Source of the DNA: Micromonospora sp. M71_S20
GTDB lineage: Bacteria; Actinomycetota; Actinomycetes; Mycobacteriales; Micromonosporaceae
Direction: 5' to 3'
Assembly (NCBI RefSeq): GCF_003664255.1
Contig: NZ_RCCV01000001.1
Span: 930,001-994,000, forward strand
DNA length: 64,000 nucleotides
The notes under the pieces are model-generated. The model saw only the letters and a list, made by a program, of their open reading frames with translations, was not told the origin of the DNA and did not search any database. The position numbers and the translations under genes were made by a program. Below are positions 44,759 through 55,250 of the stretch, in pieces (the first letter of the stretch is position 1; every line of letters starts with the position of its first letter).

Positions 44759-46645
44759 TCAGATGTCATCCTCGTCGAAGGCCGGGCGGACGCCCCGGGC
44801 GAACATGATCTCGTCGTTGCTGGTGCCGGCGGCGACCATCGGCCACACCATGGCGTCCTTGCCGACGACGAAGTCGATGACCACCGGTGCGTCGTCGATG
44901 GCCATCGCGGCGGCGATGGTCCGGTCGACGTCCTCGGCGTTCTCGCAGCGCAGGCCCACGCAGCCGAGCGCCTCCGCGAGCTTCAGGAAGTCGGGGATGC
45001 GGTGCTTGTGGGTGCCGAGGTCGGTGTTGGAGTAGCGCTCCCCGTAGAACAGGGTCTGCCACTGCCGCACCATGCCGAGGTTGCCGTTGTTGATCACGGC
45101 GATCTTGACCGGGATGCCCTCCAGCGCGCAGGTGGCCAGCTCCTGGTTGGTCATCTGGAAGCAGCCGTCGCCGTCGATCGCCCACACCACCGTGTCCGGC
45201 TTGCCGGCCTTGGCGCCCATCGCCGCCGGCACCGCGTAGCCCATCGTGCCGAGGCCGCCCGAGTTCAACCAGGTGTACGGCTTCTCGTAGGAGATGAACT
45301 GCGAGGCCCACATCTGGTGCTGGCCGACCCCCGCCACGTAGATCGCGTCCGGGCCGACGAGCTCGCCGAGCCGCTTGATCACGTACTGCGGGGAGAGGGT
45401 GCCGTCGGCCGGCTCCTCGTAGCCCAGCGGGTACCGGTTGCGCAGGTCGTCGAGCTGGGTCCACCAGTCGGCGAGGTCGACGCGCCGGCCGGCCGCCTGC
45501 TCGTTGGTCACCGCCGCGATCAGCTCGTCGATGACGTGCCGGGCGTCGCCGACGATCGGGACGTCCGCGTGCCGGTTCTTGCCGATCTCGGCCGGGTCGA
45601 TGTCGGCGTGCACCACCGCCGCGTCCGGGGCGAACGAGTCCAGCTTGCCGGTGACCCGGTCGTCGAAGCGGGCGCCCAGGGCCACGATCAGGTCGGCCTT
45701 CTGCAGGCCGTAGACCGCGGAGACCGTGCCGTGCATGCCAGGCATGCCCAGGTGCTGCGGGTGCGAGTCGGGGAACGCGCCGAGCGCCATCAGCGTGGTG
45801 ACCACCGGGATCCCGGTCAGCTCGGCCAACCGGCGCAGCCCCTCCGTGGCGCCGGCCTTAAGCACGCCGCCGCCGACGTAGAGCACCGGGCGCCGGGCGG
45901 TGGCCATCAGCCGGGCCGCCTCGCGGATCTGCTTGCCGTGCGGGTGCAGGGTCGGGCGGTAGCCGGGCAGGTCCAGCGTCGGCGGCCAGGTGAAGGTGGT
46001 GGGCGCCTGGAGGACGTCCTTGGGGATGTCGACCAGGACCGGCCCGGGTCGGCCGGTGGCGGCCAGGTGGAACGCCTCGGCCAGCACCCGGGGGATCTCC
46101 TCGGCCTCCTGCACCAGGAAGTTGTGCTTGGTGATCGGCAGGGTGATGCCCTGGATGTCCGCCTCCTGGAAGGCGTCCGTGCCGATCGAGGGCCGCGCGA
46201 CCTGCCCGGTGATCGCCACGATCGGCACCGAGTCCATGTACGCGTCGGCGATCGGGGTGACCAGGTTCGTGGCACCGGGCCCGGAGGTGGCCATGCAGAC
46301 CCCCACCCGGCCGGTCGCCTGGGCGTAGCCCGTCGCCGCGTGCCCGGCGCCCTGCTCGTGCCGGACCAGGATGTGCCGGACGGTGGAGTCGTAGAGCGGG
46401 TCGTACGCCGGCAGGATGGCGCCGCCCGGGATGCCGAAGACGATGTCGACGCCGAGCGCCTCGAGGGACCGCACGAGCGAGCCAGCACCGCTGACCTGGG
46501 CCGGGGCGGGTGAGCGTACCCCCGGGACGGCCGGGGTGGCCGCGGCACGGGCGGCGCCGGCGTGCTCGGCGTCGCTCGCGGGCTCGGCGACCGTGCGGGC
46601 CCGCCGGGCGGAGTGGGCGAGTGTCTCTGGCGTGGGTCTCGTCAT
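44759..46645 (-). CDS. ilvB: Acetolactate synthase large (catalytic) subunit
   Basis: IlvB makes acetolactate or acetohydroxybutyrate with TPP, FAD and magnesium. The 628-aa protein has an Ala-rich extension of about 50 residues before [23 protein letters not shown]. The catalytic Glu is in [23 protein letters not shown] contacts lie around [14 protein letters not shown], and the TPP-binding motif is [33 protein letters not shown]. The upstream leader (46733-46826) is an attenuator with its own promoter, so the operon ilvB-ilvN-ilvC should respond to branched-chain amino acid supply. Confidence 0.97.
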   Translation of the reverse strand: MTRPTPETLAHSARRARTVAEPASDAEHAGAARAAATPAVPGVRSPAPAQVSGAGSLVRSLEALGVDIVFGIPGGAILPAYDPLYDSTVRHILVRHEQGAGHAATGYAQATGRVGVCMATSGPGATNLVTPIADAYMDSVPIVAITGQVARPSIGTDAFQEADIQGITLPITKHNFLVQEAEEIPRVLAEAFHLAATGRPGPVLVDIPKDVLQAPTTFTWPPTLDLPGYRPTLHPHGKQIREAARLMATARRPVLYVGGGVLKAGATEGLRRLAELTGIPVVTTLMALGAFPDSHPQHLGMPGMHGTVSAVYGLQKADLIVALGARFDDRVTGKLDSFAPDAAVVHADIDPAEIGKNRHADVPIVGDARHVIDELIAAVTNEQAAGRRVDLADWWTQLDDLRNRYPLGYEEPADGTLSPQYVIKRLGELVGPDAIYVAGVGQHQMWASQFISYEKPYTWLNSGGLGTMGYAVPAAMGAKAGKPDTVVWAIDGDGCFQMTNQELATCALEGIPVKIAVINNGNLGMVRQWQTLFYGERYSNTDLGTHKHRIPDFLKLAEALGCVGLRCENAEDVDRTIAAAMAIDDAPVVIDFVVGKDAMVWPMVAAGTSNDEIMFARGVRPAFDEDDI

Positions 46646-46732
46646 GGCGGTTCAGGCCTTCGGCTGGAGTGGGTGCGGCTGTTCGAGCGGGTGACGCGGG
46701 CGACGCCCGGCGTCGATGGGTCCGACGGCAAC

Positions 46733-46762
46733 AAAAAAGCCCTCGTGCAGGATGCACGGGGC
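46733..46762 (-). terminator. Attenuator terminator in the ilvB leader
   Basis: A minus-strand stem (GCCCCGTGCA / TGCACGAGGGC, one bulged A) with a 3-nt loop is followed directly by TTTTTT. It lies 87 nt upstream of the ilvB ATG and is preceded by the competing hairpin at 46764-46791. Confidence 0.85.
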
Positions 46763-46763
46763 C

Positions 46764-46791
46764 AGCGCACTCTCGACATGGAGAGTGCGCT
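46764..46791 (-). promoter_or_regulatory. Upstream (pause/anti-antiterminator) hairpin of the ilvB leader
   Basis: A perfect 11-bp stem (AGCGCACTCTC / GAGAGTGCGCT) with a 6-nt loop begins immediately after the leader-peptide stop codon. A ribosome stalled on the leader's Leu/Val codons would affect its folding. Confidence 0.75.
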
Positions 46792-46826
46792 CAGGTAAGT
46801 ACTCGCAGCGACCGGTACGACGACAT
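46791..46826 (-). CDS. ilvB leader peptide (11 aa)
   Basis: The ORF encodes MSSYRSLRVLT and stops at TGA. The Leu-Arg-Val-Leu run (CTG CGA GTA CTT) includes rare GTA and CTT codons, notable in this GC-rich genome. The ATG coincides with the predicted transcription start, so the peptide would be translated from a leaderless mRNA. Short leaders of this kind before ilvB are known from comparative work on actinobacteria. Confidence 0.8.
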   Translation of the reverse strand: MSSYRSLRVLT

Positions 46827-46832
46827 GCGGCA

Positions 46833-46861
46833 AGCCTGACGCATCTCACGCGATGAGTCAA
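46833..46861 (-). promoter_or_regulatory. Promoter of the ilvB leader/operon
   Basis: On the minus strand: -35 TTGACT (46856-46861), a 17-nt spacer, and -10 CAGGCT (46833-46838). The +1 predicted 7 nt past the -10 is the A of the leader-peptide ATG. Confidence 0.7.
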
Positions 46862-46912
46862 CTGATCCCACATGTTGGTTGACGGAGCGTCGGATTTCAC
46901 CCGTCCGGGACG

Positions 46913-49255
46913 CTAGGAACCCCGCTCCACCTGCGCGGACCTGTGCTCGGAGGGGCGTGGGGCGGGCAGCGTCGGCAGCCGCCGGGGCGGCGGCGACGCG
47001 GGCGAGCCGGCCGGCGCCGGGGCCTGGGCCGGGCGGGCCCCCGGGGACGTGGCCGCCTCCAGCATGGCTTCCAGGTGCTCGGCCGGCACGCCCCAGCCGA
47101 AGAGCGCTCCCTGGCCGAACCGGCAGCCGGCGGCGACCACAGCGGCCAGCTCCGTCGGCGTGGTCACCCCCTCGGCGATGACCTCCAAACCGAGCTGGTG
47201 ACCGAGTCGCATGACGATGTCGACCATCGGCGCGAACGCCGGGCCGTCCCTGCCCACCGGCCGCACCGGCTCGTGCTCCGCGACCAGGCCGTGGTCGATC
47301 TTGAGGATGTCGATCGGCAGGCGGCGCAGCTGGCCGAGCGACGAGTATCCGGCGCCGAAGTCGTCCAACGCGATCCGGACGCCGGTCAGCCGCAGCGCCG
47401 TCAGCCGCCGGATCAGTTCGTCCAGGTCCGTCGCGACGGCGTGCTCGGTGACCTCCAGCACCAGCCGCTGCGGCGGCACGCGGTGGGCGCGCAGCGCCTC
47501 GGCGACCTGGACCACGTATTCCGGGGCGTGCAGCTCGCGGGGGGACACGTTGACCGAGACCCAGACGTCGTGGCCGTCGGCCAGCCAGCGGGAGAGCTGG
47601 TGGCACGCCTGGTGCAGCACCCAGGCGCCCAGCTTGGCGATCATCCCGCACTCCTCGGCCAGCGGGATGAACTCGTCCGGGCCGACGTTGCCCAGCACCG
47701 GGTGGCGCCAGCGCAGCAGCGCCTCCGCGCCGACCGGGCGCACCGAGGGCAGGGACGCCACCGGCTGGAACGCCAGGCGCAGCTCGTCGCGCTCGATCGC
47801 GCCGCGCAACTCGTGCTCCAGCGTGGTACGCCGGCGCAGCAGCTGGTCGTACGCGGCGTCGTAGCGCTCGATCCGGTTCTTGCCGCGCTGCTTGGCGTAG
47901 CGCAGCGCCAGGTCGGCGTGGCGCAGCAGCAGCTCCACGTCGGGCTCGCCCGTCCAGCCGGCCACCCCGATGCTCACCGACAGGAAGACCGGCCCCTCCG
48001 GCTGGTCGTAGGCGCGCCCGAGCACGCCGAGCAGGCGCTCGGCGACCCGGTCCGCGTCGGCGGGCTGGCCGTGCATCAGCACCGCGAACTCGTCGCCGCC
48101 GAGCCGGGCCGCCACGTCGCCGGGGCGCAGGTTGGCGCGCAGCCGCTCGCCGACCTCGGCCAGCACCGCGTCGCCCACGTCGTGGCCGCGCATGTCGTTG
48201 ACGTGCTTGAAGCCGTCGAGGTCGAGCCCGAGCAGCACGCAGGGGGAGCCGGCCTCGGCGCACCGGTGCAGCGCCTGCAACAGCCCCCGCCGGTTGGCCA
48301 GCGCGGTCAGTTGGTCGGTGTGCGCCAGCTCGCGGAAGTGCGCCTCCCGCTCGGCCAGCCGCCGGGCGTAGCCGCGCACGTCGTGCAGCGTCAGGTACTG
48401 CCGGGTCACCAGGGCGAAGCCCTCCACGCTGCCGGCGACGATGCCCAGCGCGTCGAACCGGCCGTCCTGGAGCAGGTGGTACATCGCCGAGGCGGCCATG
48501 GCGAACATCGGGACGAACGCGTACGCGCCGTCGCGGCGGATCAGGTCGGTGGCCGGCCGGTCCGCCGCGTCCGGCCGGCGGGCGGCCGACGCGGCGGCGA
48601 CCAGGCCGGCGGCGAGCACGCCCGCCCCGACCAGCGCCATGCCCGGCCCGGCCTGGCAGAGACCGGTGGCGATGCCGAGCCCGCCGCAGGTGACGGCGGT
48701 GGCCCCGGCGCCGCCCCAGGCGGCGCGACCGCGCGGCGGCGGGGCACGGAAGGCCACGATCAGGGCGAGCCCGGCGGTCAGGGCCGCGCTGACCGTGGCG
48801 AGCAGGATCGGCACGCAGGCCACCGGGGTGGCGTCGCCGAGCAGCCGGGTGGGCTCGGAGAAGATCACCCAACCGACGAACCAGAACGCCGTCGCCATCA
48901 CCAGGCCGTCGAGCGCCAGCCGGGCGGTGGCCGCCGCCGTGGCGGCCACGCCGGGCAGCCGGAGCAGCCCGGCGGAGAAGATCAGCCCGCTGACCGCCGT
49001 GCCGATCGACACGACGCCGGCCCAGCCCATGCGCCGGTCCGGGGCCTGCCCCGCGTGCCCGGCGACGGAGAGCGCCACGGCCACCCCGACCAGCAGGGTG
49101 ACCAGCGCCACCCCGGACGCGGCGGCGAGCAGCAGGTACGCCTGCCGGTGCGGACCGGCGCGGCGCAGGACGCCGACGGCCGACAGCGCGGTGGCCGCCG
49201 CGGCGACCAGCCCGCACAGCACCGCGACCGCGACCATGCCCGGGGGGAACTGCAC
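46913..49255 (-). CDS. Membrane GGDEF-EAL protein (cyclic di-GMP turnover)
   Basis: A 780-aa protein. The N-terminal third (about residues 1-290) has eight to ten hydrophobic helices. The GGDEF domain starts [14 protein letters not shown] and has an intact [12 protein letters not shown] active site. The EAL domain has [44 protein letters not shown] and [31 protein letters not shown], all catalytic blocks present. It could therefore both make and degrade cyclic di-GMP. The C-terminal 60 residues are Pro/Ala-rich. The start is a GTG at 49255 (an ATG at 49237 is an alternative). It diverges from ilvD. Confidence 0.92.
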   Translation of the reverse strand: MQFPPGMVAVAVLCGLVAAAATALSAVGVLRRAGPHRQAYLLLAAASGVALVTLLVGVAVALSVAGHAGQAPDRRMGWAGVVSIGTAVSGLIFSAGLLRLPGVAATAAATARLALDGLVMATAFWFVGWVIFSEPTRLLGDATPVACVPILLATVSAALTAGLALIVAFRAPPPRGRAAWGGAGATAVTCGGLGIATGLCQAGPGMALVGAGVLAAGLVAAASAARRPDAADRPATDLIRRDGAYAFVPMFAMAASAMYHLLQDGRFDALGIVAGSVEGFALVTRQYLTLHDVRGYARRLAEREAHFRELAHTDQLTALANRRGLLQALHRCAEAGSPCVLLGLDLDGFKHVNDMRGHDVGDAVLAEVGERLRANLRPGDVAARLGGDEFAVLMHGQPADADRVAERLLGVLGRAYDQPEGPVFLSVSIGVAGWTGEPDVELLLRHADLALRYAKQRGKNRIERYDAAYDQLLRRRTTLEHELRGAIERDELRLAFQPVASLPSVRPVGAEALLRWRHPVLGNVGPDEFIPLAEECGMIAKLGAWVLHQACHQLSRWLADGHDVWVSVNVSPRELHAPEYVVQVAEALRAHRVPPQRLVLEVTEHAVATDLDELIRRLTALRLTGVRIALDDFGAGYSSLGQLRRLPIDILKIDHGLVAEHEPVRPVGRDGPAFAPMVDIVMRLGHQLGLEVIAEGVTTPTELAAVVAAGCRFGQGALFGWGVPAEHLEAMLEAATSPGARPAQAPAPAGSPASPPPRRLPTLPAPRPSEHRSAQVERGS

Positions 49256-49365
49256 GTTCCAACTGTGCCGGATACGTGCGCGGCGTGGGGGCCCGGGTGT
49301 GCATCCTTTGGGACACGGCGCGGACGGCGGCCGGCCGTCCCGGCGGCGGTGTCACACTGGTGGGC

Positions 49366-51213
49366 ATGCCTGAGCTGCGGTCGAAGACCTCCACGCACGG
49401 TCGGACGATGGCCGGCGCCCGGGCCCTGTGGCGGGCCACCGGGATGACCGACGACGACTTCGGCAAGCCGATCGTCGCCATCGCCAACAGCTTCACCCAG
49501 TTCGTACCCGGTCACGTGCACCTCAAGGACATGGGCGGCCTGGTCGCCGAGGCGGTGGCGGAGGCCGGCGGGGTGGGCCGCGAGTTCAACACCATCGCCG
49601 TGGACGACGGCATCGCCATGGGCCACGGCGGGATGCTCTACTCCCTGCCCAGCCGGGAGCTGATCGCCGACGCGGTGGAGTACATGGTCAACGCGCACTG
49701 CGCCGACGCCCTGGTCTGCATCTCCAACTGCGACAAGATCACTCCGGGCATGCTGCTGGCCGCCCTGCGGCTGAACATCCCGGCCGTCTTCGTCTCCGGC
49801 GGGCCGATGGAGGCCGGCAAGACCGTGGCGATCGAGGGCGTCGTGCACTCCAAGATCGACCTGATCGACGCGATGATCGCCTCCTCCAACGAGGCCGTCA
49901 CCGACGACCAGCTCGGCGAGATCGAGCGGTCGGCCTGCCCGACCTGCGGTTCGTGCTCCGGCATGTTCACCGCCAACTCGATGAACTGCCTCACCGAGGC
50001 GATCGGCCTGGCGCTGCCGGGCAACGGCTCGACGCTGGCGACCCACGCCGCGCGCCGGTCCCTCTTCGTCGAGGCCGGCCGCACCGTCGTGGAGATCGCC
50101 AAGCGGTGGTACGACGGCGACGACGCCTCCGTGCTGCCGCGCGCCGTCGCCAGCCGGGCCGCGTTCGAGAACGCGGTCGCCCTGGACGTGGCGATGGGCG
50201 GCTCGACCAACACGATCCTGCACCTGCTCGCCGCCGCCCGCGAGGCCGAGCTGGACTTCGACGTCGCGGACATCGACGCCGTCTCCCGCCGGGTGCCCTG
50301 CCTGGCCAAGGTCGCCCCGAACTCCCCGCAGTACCACATGGAGGACGTGCACCGGGCCGGCGGAATCCCGGCCATCCTCGGCGAACTGGACCGGGCCGGC
50401 CTGCTCCACCGGGACGTGCACGCGGTGCACTCCCCCAGCCTGGATCGCTGGCTCGCCGACTGGGACGTCCGGGGCGGGTCGGCGACGGCGGAGGCGGTCG
50501 AGCTGTTCCACGCCGCCCCGGGCGGGGTGCGCACCACCGAGCCGTTCTCCACCACCAACCGCTGGTCGTCGCTGGACACCGACGCGGCCGAGGGCTGCGT
50601 GCGGGACCTCGCCAACGCCTACAGCGCGGACGGCGGGCTGGCCATCCTGCACGGCAACCTGGCCCCGGAGGGCTGCGTGGTGAAGACCGCCGGGGTGCCC
50701 GAGGAGTGCCTGACCTTCCGGGGCCCGGCCAAGGTCTACGAGTCGCAGGACGACGCCGTCGAGGCGATCCTCAACAAGCGGATCGTCGCCGGCGACGTGG
50801 TGGTGATCCGCTACGAGGGGCCGAAGGGCGGCCCCGGCATGCAGGAGATGCTCTACCCGACCTCGTTCCTGAAGGGCCGGGGCCTGGGCCGCTCCTGCGC
50901 GCTGCTCACCGACGGGCGCTTCTCCGGCGGCACCTCCGGGCTCTCCATCGGGCACGTCTCACCGGAGGCGGCCTCCGGCGGGCTGATCGCCCTCGTCGAG
51001 TCCGGCGACGAGATCGTCATCGACATCCCGGGCCGGTCGATCGAGCTGAACGTGGCCCCCGACGTGCTGGAGGCCCGCCGCGTCGCGCAGGAGAAGCGCG
51101 ACAAGCCGTACACCCCGGTCGACCGGCAGCGGCCGGTGTCCGCGGCGCTGCGCGCGTACGCCTCGATGGCGACCTCGGCCAGCGACGGCGCCTACCGCCG
51201 CGTGCCCGACTAG
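49366..51213 (+). CDS. ilvD: Dihydroxy-acid dehydratase
   Basis: IlvD dehydrates the dihydroxy acids of valine and isoleucine synthesis to 2-oxo acids. The 615-aa iron-sulfur enzyme has [16 protein letters not shown] at the N-terminus. Cluster cysteines lie in [15 protein letters not shown] and in [36 protein letters not shown] and [21 protein letters not shown] are present. The ATG at 49366 is consistent with the family start. It is monocistronic, divergent from the GGDEF-EAL gene, and followed by a palindromic repeat. Confidence 0.97.
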   Translation: MPELRSKTSTHGRTMAGARALWRATGMTDDDFGKPIVAIANSFTQFVPGHVHLKDMGGLVAEAVAEAGGVGREFNTIAVDDGIAMGHGGMLYSLPSRELIADAVEYMVNAHCADALVCISNCDKITPGMLLAALRLNIPAVFVSGGPMEAGKTVAIEGVVHSKIDLIDAMIASSNEAVTDDQLGEIERSACPTCGSCSGMFTANSMNCLTEAIGLALPGNGSTLATHAARRSLFVEAGRTVVEIAKRWYDGDDASVLPRAVASRAAFENAVALDVAMGGSTNTILHLLAAAREAELDFDVADIDAVSRRVPCLAKVAPNSPQYHMEDVHRAGGIPAILGELDRAGLLHRDVHAVHSPSLDRWLADWDVRGGSATAEAVELFHAAPGGVRTTEPFSTTNRWSSLDTDAAEGCVRDLANAYSADGGLAILHGNLAPEGCVVKTAGVPEECLTFRGPAKVYESQDDAVEAILNKRIVAGDVVVIRYEGPKGGPGMQEMLYPTSFLKGRGLGRSCALLTDGRFSGGTSGLSIGHVSPEAASGGLIALVESGDEIVIDIPGRSIELNVAPDVLEARRVAQEKRDKPYTPVDRQRPVSAALRAYASMATSASDGAYRRVPD

Positions 51214-51247
51214 CCCGGCCCCGCCCCGCCCCGCCCCGCCCCCGGCG

Positions 51248-51295
51248 GATCTTGGCAGGAAACGGCCCCTCCAGGGGCGCTCTCCTACCAGGATC
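51248..51295. repeat. Palindromic element, family P, copy 1
   Basis: A 48-nt imperfect palindrome with GATCTTGG at one end and CCAGGATC at the other, around the core AACGGCCCCTCCAGGGGC. It lies 34 nt past the ilvD stop. The same core and ends recur at 56651-56710. Confidence 0.8.
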
Positions 51296-51416
51296 GGCGC
51301 GGTGGCTCGGTGATCGGCGAGCAGGCGTGCGTCGGCGGGTGGCGCCGATGCTACGTTGCGTCTTTTCGGGGCGGCTGGCGTCCCGGCGACGGGGCTCAGC
51401 CCCGGGGAGAAACGCG

Positions 51417-51986
51417 GTGCCCATTGTCGACATGCCCGCACTGCACGAGCGGATCGTCGTCCACATCTGCGCGACGATCGGCCCGATGTTGGAGCGACGT
51501 GCGACGGAGGAGCTGTACGCGGTGGCGCTCACCACGGACAGCGACGTCATCACGGTCCGCTTGGCGACGCACACCGAAGAAGCCCTCAGGCTGCTTGTCG
51601 ATGTCGACGACGAGTATGCCGACGACTACCGCTGGTGGCCCGACGAGTGGGTTGTCGCCGATGACGACGGGACGCCCGAACAGGGTGTCGAGTCGACGGC
51701 CCAGATCAGCCGGGACATGTTCGACACCCACCTTTCTCTCGGCGAAGATGCCAAGGCTCACGGCGAATGGTGCGAGCGGGCCCGCGCGACACTCGAAGAC
51801 GCCCTGGGTGACCGCCGCGTCCGGGCGAGCATCGCCGCTGTCAATCCCGCCTGGCACCCCGTGCTGTTCGTCACGGACACAGACGGCGATCAACGCCCCA
51901 CGGTGCGCAGCATCGACCTCCTCAACACCGGCCACCCGAACCCCGACCTCGTCGCTTCCGCCCGCAGCTTCTTCCAGCAGACGTGA
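51417..51986 (+). CDS. DUF4303 domain protein
   Basis: A 189-aa protein. Features of the DUF4303 family are YAVALTTDSDVITVRLATHTEEAL (about residues 31-54) and a tryptophan-rich DDYRWWPDEWVV. There is no signal or membrane segment. DUF4303 proteins are found as possible immunity or phage-related proteins, but no toxin gene is adjacent. The GTG start at 51417 has GGGGAGA 8 nt upstream; ATG 51432 is an alternative. Codon usage is a little less GC-biased than the neighbours (for example AAG GCT, TCT CTC), hinting at acquisition. Confidence 0.65.
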   Translation: MPIVDMPALHERIVVHICATIGPMLERRATEELYAVALTTDSDVITVRLATHTEEALRLLVDVDDEYADDYRWWPDEWVVADDDGTPEQGVESTAQISRDMFDTHLSLGEDAKAHGEWCERARATLEDALGDRRVRASIAAVNPAWHPVLFVTDTDGDQRPTVRSIDLLNTGHPNPDLVASARSFFQQT

Positions 51987-52001
51987 CCGTGACGACGCCG
52001 C

Positions 52002-53708
52002 TCAGCCGGCCCTGGCGGCCTCCTGAGCGGCGTCACCAGTCAGGCCTTCCCCGCCCGGCAGCACGACGGTCCGGGCGTACCGGATGGCGGTCGGGGTGTC
52101 GGGGAAGACCAGGCCGTCGCGACGCAGCCGCTCCGCGACGCCGAGGGTGGCGAGCACCTGGTCGTGGCCGGGAGCGATGCCGGAGAGCAGCACGGTGATG
52201 CCGCGCTCCTGAAGCCGGAGGATCGCGTCGCCGAGCACGTGCGCGCCGGTCGCGTCGAGGGTGGTCACCCGCGACATCCGCAGGATGACCACGCGCACGT
52301 CGGCCACGTCGGAGAGCTGGAGCAGGAAGCTGTGCGCGGCGGCGAAGAAGAGCGGGCCGTCCAGCCGGTAGGCCACGATGTGGTCGGCGAGCAGGGCCCG
52401 CTCCTCGGCGCTGTGCTCGCCGGGGTCGAGCGGAACCCGTTCCACGCGGGCCGTGCGGGCCACCGCGCGCAGCGCGATCACGATCGCCACGCCCACCCCG
52501 ACCGCGACGGCGGTCACCAGGTCCAGCGCCACCGTGACCGTGAAGGTGAGCACCAGCACGAGGGCGTCGCCCCGGGTGGCCCGGGCCAGCGCCCAGAGCG
52601 ACCCGGCCTCGACCATCCGGACGGTGGTGGCCAGCAGGACGCCGGCCAAAGCGGCGAGCGGGATCCGACCGACCAGCGGGGCGGCGGCCAGCACGATCCC
52701 CGCGAGGGCGACGGCGTGGGTGAGCGCGGCCAGCTTCGAGCTGGCGCCGGCGCGCACGTTCACCGCCGTACGGGCGATGGCGGCGGTGGCGGGGATCCCG
52801 CCGAACGCCGGGGCGGCGAGGTTGGCCAGCCCCTGACCGAACAGCTCGCGGTCGGGGTCGTGGCGCTGGCCCACGGTCATCTGGTCGGCCACGGTGGCCG
52901 AGAGCAGGCTCTCCAGGGCGGCCAGCGCGGCGACCGCGAGGGCGGATGGCAGCAGGACCCCGACGGCGTCGAGGTCGAGGAAGGCCAGCGAGGGCGCGGG
53001 CAGGCCGGTGGGCAGTGCGCCGATGCGGGCCAGCTCGACCGGTGCGGTCTCGGCCACGACGGTCGCGACGGCCACCCCGAGCAGGGAGAACGGCCACCCG
53101 GGACGCCAGCGGGCGCCGAGCAGCATCACCGCCGCGACGCCGAGGGCCATCGTCACCGGTGCCGGCCGCGGGTCCGCGACGAACCGGGCGACCGCGTCGG
53201 CGGCCACGGCCCAGACGCGGTCGCCGTGCGCGTCGGTCACCCCGAGCGCCGCCGGCACCTGTTGCAGGGCGATGACCACCGCGATGCCGGCGGTGAAGCC
53301 CTCGATCACGGGGACGGGGAGGTAGCGGACGTAGCGGCCGAGGCGGGCGAGGGCCAGCGCGATCAGCACGAGCCCGGCCAGCGCCCCGACCATCAGCACA
53401 CCGGTGGGGCCGAACTGCTGGACCACCGGCACCAGCACCACGGTCATCGCGCCGGTCGGCCCGGAGACCTGGAGGTGGGAGCCGCCGAAGACGGCGGCGA
53501 CGGCGCCGGCCACCACCGCCGTCACCAGCCCGGCCTGGGCGCCAAGGCCGGAGGTGACGCCGAAGGCCAGGGCCAGCGGCAGCGCCACCACCGCCACGGT
53601 CAGCCCGGCGAGCAGGTCGCGCCGGGGCGAGCGGCGGACGGCCTGCCAGTCTGCGCGCGGCGGCAGCAGCCCGAGGAAGCGCTCGCCCAGCCTGAGTGCC
53701 TGGCTCAC
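52002..53708 (-). CDS. SulP-family anion transporter with STAS domain
   Basis: A 568-aa membrane protein. About 11-12 hydrophobic segments cover residues 30-420, with the SulP signature region LAGLTVAVVALPLALAFGV near the N-terminus. A cytoplasmic C-terminal STAS domain (about residues 440-555) contains VVILRMSRVTTLDATGAHVLGDAILRLQERGI. Such proteins carry sulfate or bicarbonate, often in symport; the substrate cannot be assigned. The GTG start overlaps the stop of the ArsR-family gene by 4 nt, so the regulator and transporter are co-transcribed. Confidence 0.92.
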   Translation of the reverse strand: MSQALRLGERFLGLLPPRADWQAVRRSPRRDLLAGLTVAVVALPLALAFGVTSGLGAQAGLVTAVVAGAVAAVFGGSHLQVSGPTGAMTVVLVPVVQQFGPTGVLMVGALAGLVLIALALARLGRYVRYLPVPVIEGFTAGIAVVIALQQVPAALGVTDAHGDRVWAVAADAVARFVADPRPAPVTMALGVAAVMLLGARWRPGWPFSLLGVAVATVVAETAPVELARIGALPTGLPAPSLAFLDLDAVGVLLPSALAVAALAALESLLSATVADQMTVGQRHDPDRELFGQGLANLAAPAFGGIPATAAIARTAVNVRAGASSKLAALTHAVALAGIVLAAAPLVGRIPLAALAGVLLATTVRMVEAGSLWALARATRGDALVLVLTFTVTVALDLVTAVAVGVGVAIVIALRAVARTARVERVPLDPGEHSAEERALLADHIVAYRLDGPLFFAAAHSFLLQLSDVADVRVVILRMSRVTTLDATGAHVLGDAILRLQERGITVLLSGIAPGHDQVLATLGVAERLRRDGLVFPDTPTAIRYARTVVLPGGEGLTGDAAQEAARAG

Positions 53709-54043
53709 CGCTGCGTCCCGGCGGACCGCAGCTCGTCCAGCAGCGCGTCCCGGTCGGTGAGGACCGCGCCGAGAATGCGCCGACCGGCGGCGAGCAGGTC
53801 CGCCACGTCGGGGGTGCTGAGCGCGTACATCACCAGCGGCCCCTCCCGGCGGGAGGTGACCATGCCGGCCCGGCGCAGCACCGCGAGCTGCTGCGACAGG
53901 TTGGACGCCTCGACGTCGATCGCCGCCAGCAGGTCGCGGACCGGCTTCGGCCCGTCCTGGAGCAGCTCCAGCACCCGGATCCGGACGGGGTGGCCGAGGG
54001 TGCGGAACAGCTCCGCCTTGGCCTGGTAGAGCGGTACCGACAC
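53705..54043 (-). CDS. ArsR/SmtB-family transcriptional regulator
   Basis: A 112-aa winged-helix regulator. The sequence KAELFRTLGHPVRIRVLELLQDGPKPVRDLLAAIDVEASNLSQQLAVLRRAGMVTSRREG shows the ArsR HTH (about residues 8-66). The usual metal-binding cysteines of ArsR/SmtB are absent, so it may sense something other than metal. It is the first gene of an operon with the SulP transporter and probably regulates it. The start is a GTG at 54043. Confidence 0.92.
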   Translation of the reverse strand: MSVPLYQAKAELFRTLGHPVRIRVLELLQDGPKPVRDLLAAIDVEASNLSQQLAVLRRAGMVTSRREGPLVMYALSTPDVADLLAAGRRILGAVLTDRDALLDELRSAGTQR

Positions 54044-54294
54044 GTCAGCCTCCGTCGCGCCACGTCATATCGTTGCCGACTTTAGCACTTGCAGAATTCT
54101 TCAACTCGTGTCGCGGCGTGGACGGCGACGTGGTCCGCGCCGAGGTGCTTCCGATCGTGTCCGCCCGGGGCCGAGCCCGCCCCTCACCGCGACGACCGCA
54201 GCCGACGGGCGACCGGCTCTGGCGGCCACCGGCGCGTGCCGGCGTGGGCGTCAGACGGCCCGGCTACCGCTGCACACGCGGCAGGGCCGCCCCC

Positions 54295-54831
54295 TCAGTA
54301 CGCGACTAGGGCGATGGCCAGCGACGACACCGCGGCGGCGAGCAGCACCGCGCCGGTGCCGACGCCGACCACCGCGCTCGCCGCGACGGTGCGGGCCCGG
54401 GCCACCGGGGCCGCCGCCAGCGCCACCGCCGTCACCAGGGCGGCGACCACGTGGATCAGCGGATAGTCGAGCAGCGCCGCGACTGGGAACAGGTGCACCC
54501 CCACCACGAGGGCGACCCAGACCGGGATCAGGTCCCGTCGGCGCCGCAGGGCGAGCAGCCCGGCACCGAGTGCGGCGATGCCGAACTCGATGCCCACGAC
54601 GACGCCGAAGGCGCGGCTGGTGTCGGCGTCGAAGGCCGTCGCTTCGGACCAGCGCCGCCAGGTGATGGTCCCGCCGGCGACCGCGGTGAGCAGCGACAGC
54701 ACCGATCCGACGCCGAGGAACGGTCGCCAACTCCTGGGCGGCGCCTCCTGGGCCCAGCCGAACCAGCTGGACGCGAAGAAGCCGAACACCACCGCCGTGC
54801 CCGACGCGTCACGAACGTGTTCCGCGATCAT
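54295..54831 (-). CDS. Hypothetical membrane protein (178 aa)
   Basis: I do not recognise the family. The protein has about five hydrophobic segments: SWRPFLGVGSVLSLLTAVAGGTIT (about residues 33-56), FGVVVGIEFGIAALGAGLLAL (74-94), IPVWVALVVGVHLFPVAALLDY (101-122), IHVVAALVTAVALAAAPV (125-142) and VAASAVVGVGTGAVLLAAAVSS (148-169). The ATG at 54831 has GGGAGA 5 nt upstream; upstream in-frame starts were rejected as low-complexity. The neighbours (ArsR-SulP and the nuclease-like gene) are not obviously related. Confidence 0.72.
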   Translation of the reverse strand: MIAEHVRDASGTAVVFGFFASSWFGWAQEAPPRSWRPFLGVGSVLSLLTAVAGGTITWRRWSEATAFDADTSRAFGVVVGIEFGIAALGAGLLALRRRRDLIPVWVALVVGVHLFPVAALLDYPLIHVVAALVTAVALAAAPVARARTVAASAVVGVGTGAVLLAAAVSSLAIALVAY

Positions 54832-55250
54832 GGTTCTCCCCTGGGTGATGCGGCGTCGGGCTCTCGCCGCAGCGGCCACCCGATCTTGGTTAATCCTCGC
54901 CCCGAGGAGCGGACCGTCTGCCACCGGGGGCGGTGAGCTGCTCGGGGATGCTCGGGCCGACTCCCCTCGGGCACCTGAGGTGAGCGCCAACCTCAGCGAC
55001 CGAGCCCCGCCGCCATGGCACGACGACAGCATCTCGAGCAGTCACCTGGCTGACATCCGGCACGGATTACTTCCACAAAGGTCCATACCGCTGAGGGGTT
55101 GACCAACCGCCAGACAAAGACGCATAGCCAACAGACGAAAGGACCTCCTACGCGGTCGGATCTTCGTGTGCGGAAGGGCAGCCGGTCCGACCGGTATCCG
55201 AACAAATAGCAGGTAGCTTCTCGTACACCACCGCTACGAGGAGTTCGTGC
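54832..55250. other. Intergenic region before the nuclease-like gene
   Basis: About 420 nt without a credible gene. The GC content drops from about 55020 rightward. A TTGACC at 55101-55106 and a TAGCTT at 55213-55218 are promoter-like but not well spaced as a pair. A GAGGAG at 55239-55244 serves as the ribosome binding site of the following gene. Confidence 0.55.

Noticed and set aside
46791..49496. A 901-aa minus-strand open frame ending in the ilvB leader peptide
   Set aside because: It overlaps the GGDEF-EAL gene in another frame and is Arg/Ala/Gly-rich. Only its last 11 codons (the ilvB leader peptide) are considered real.
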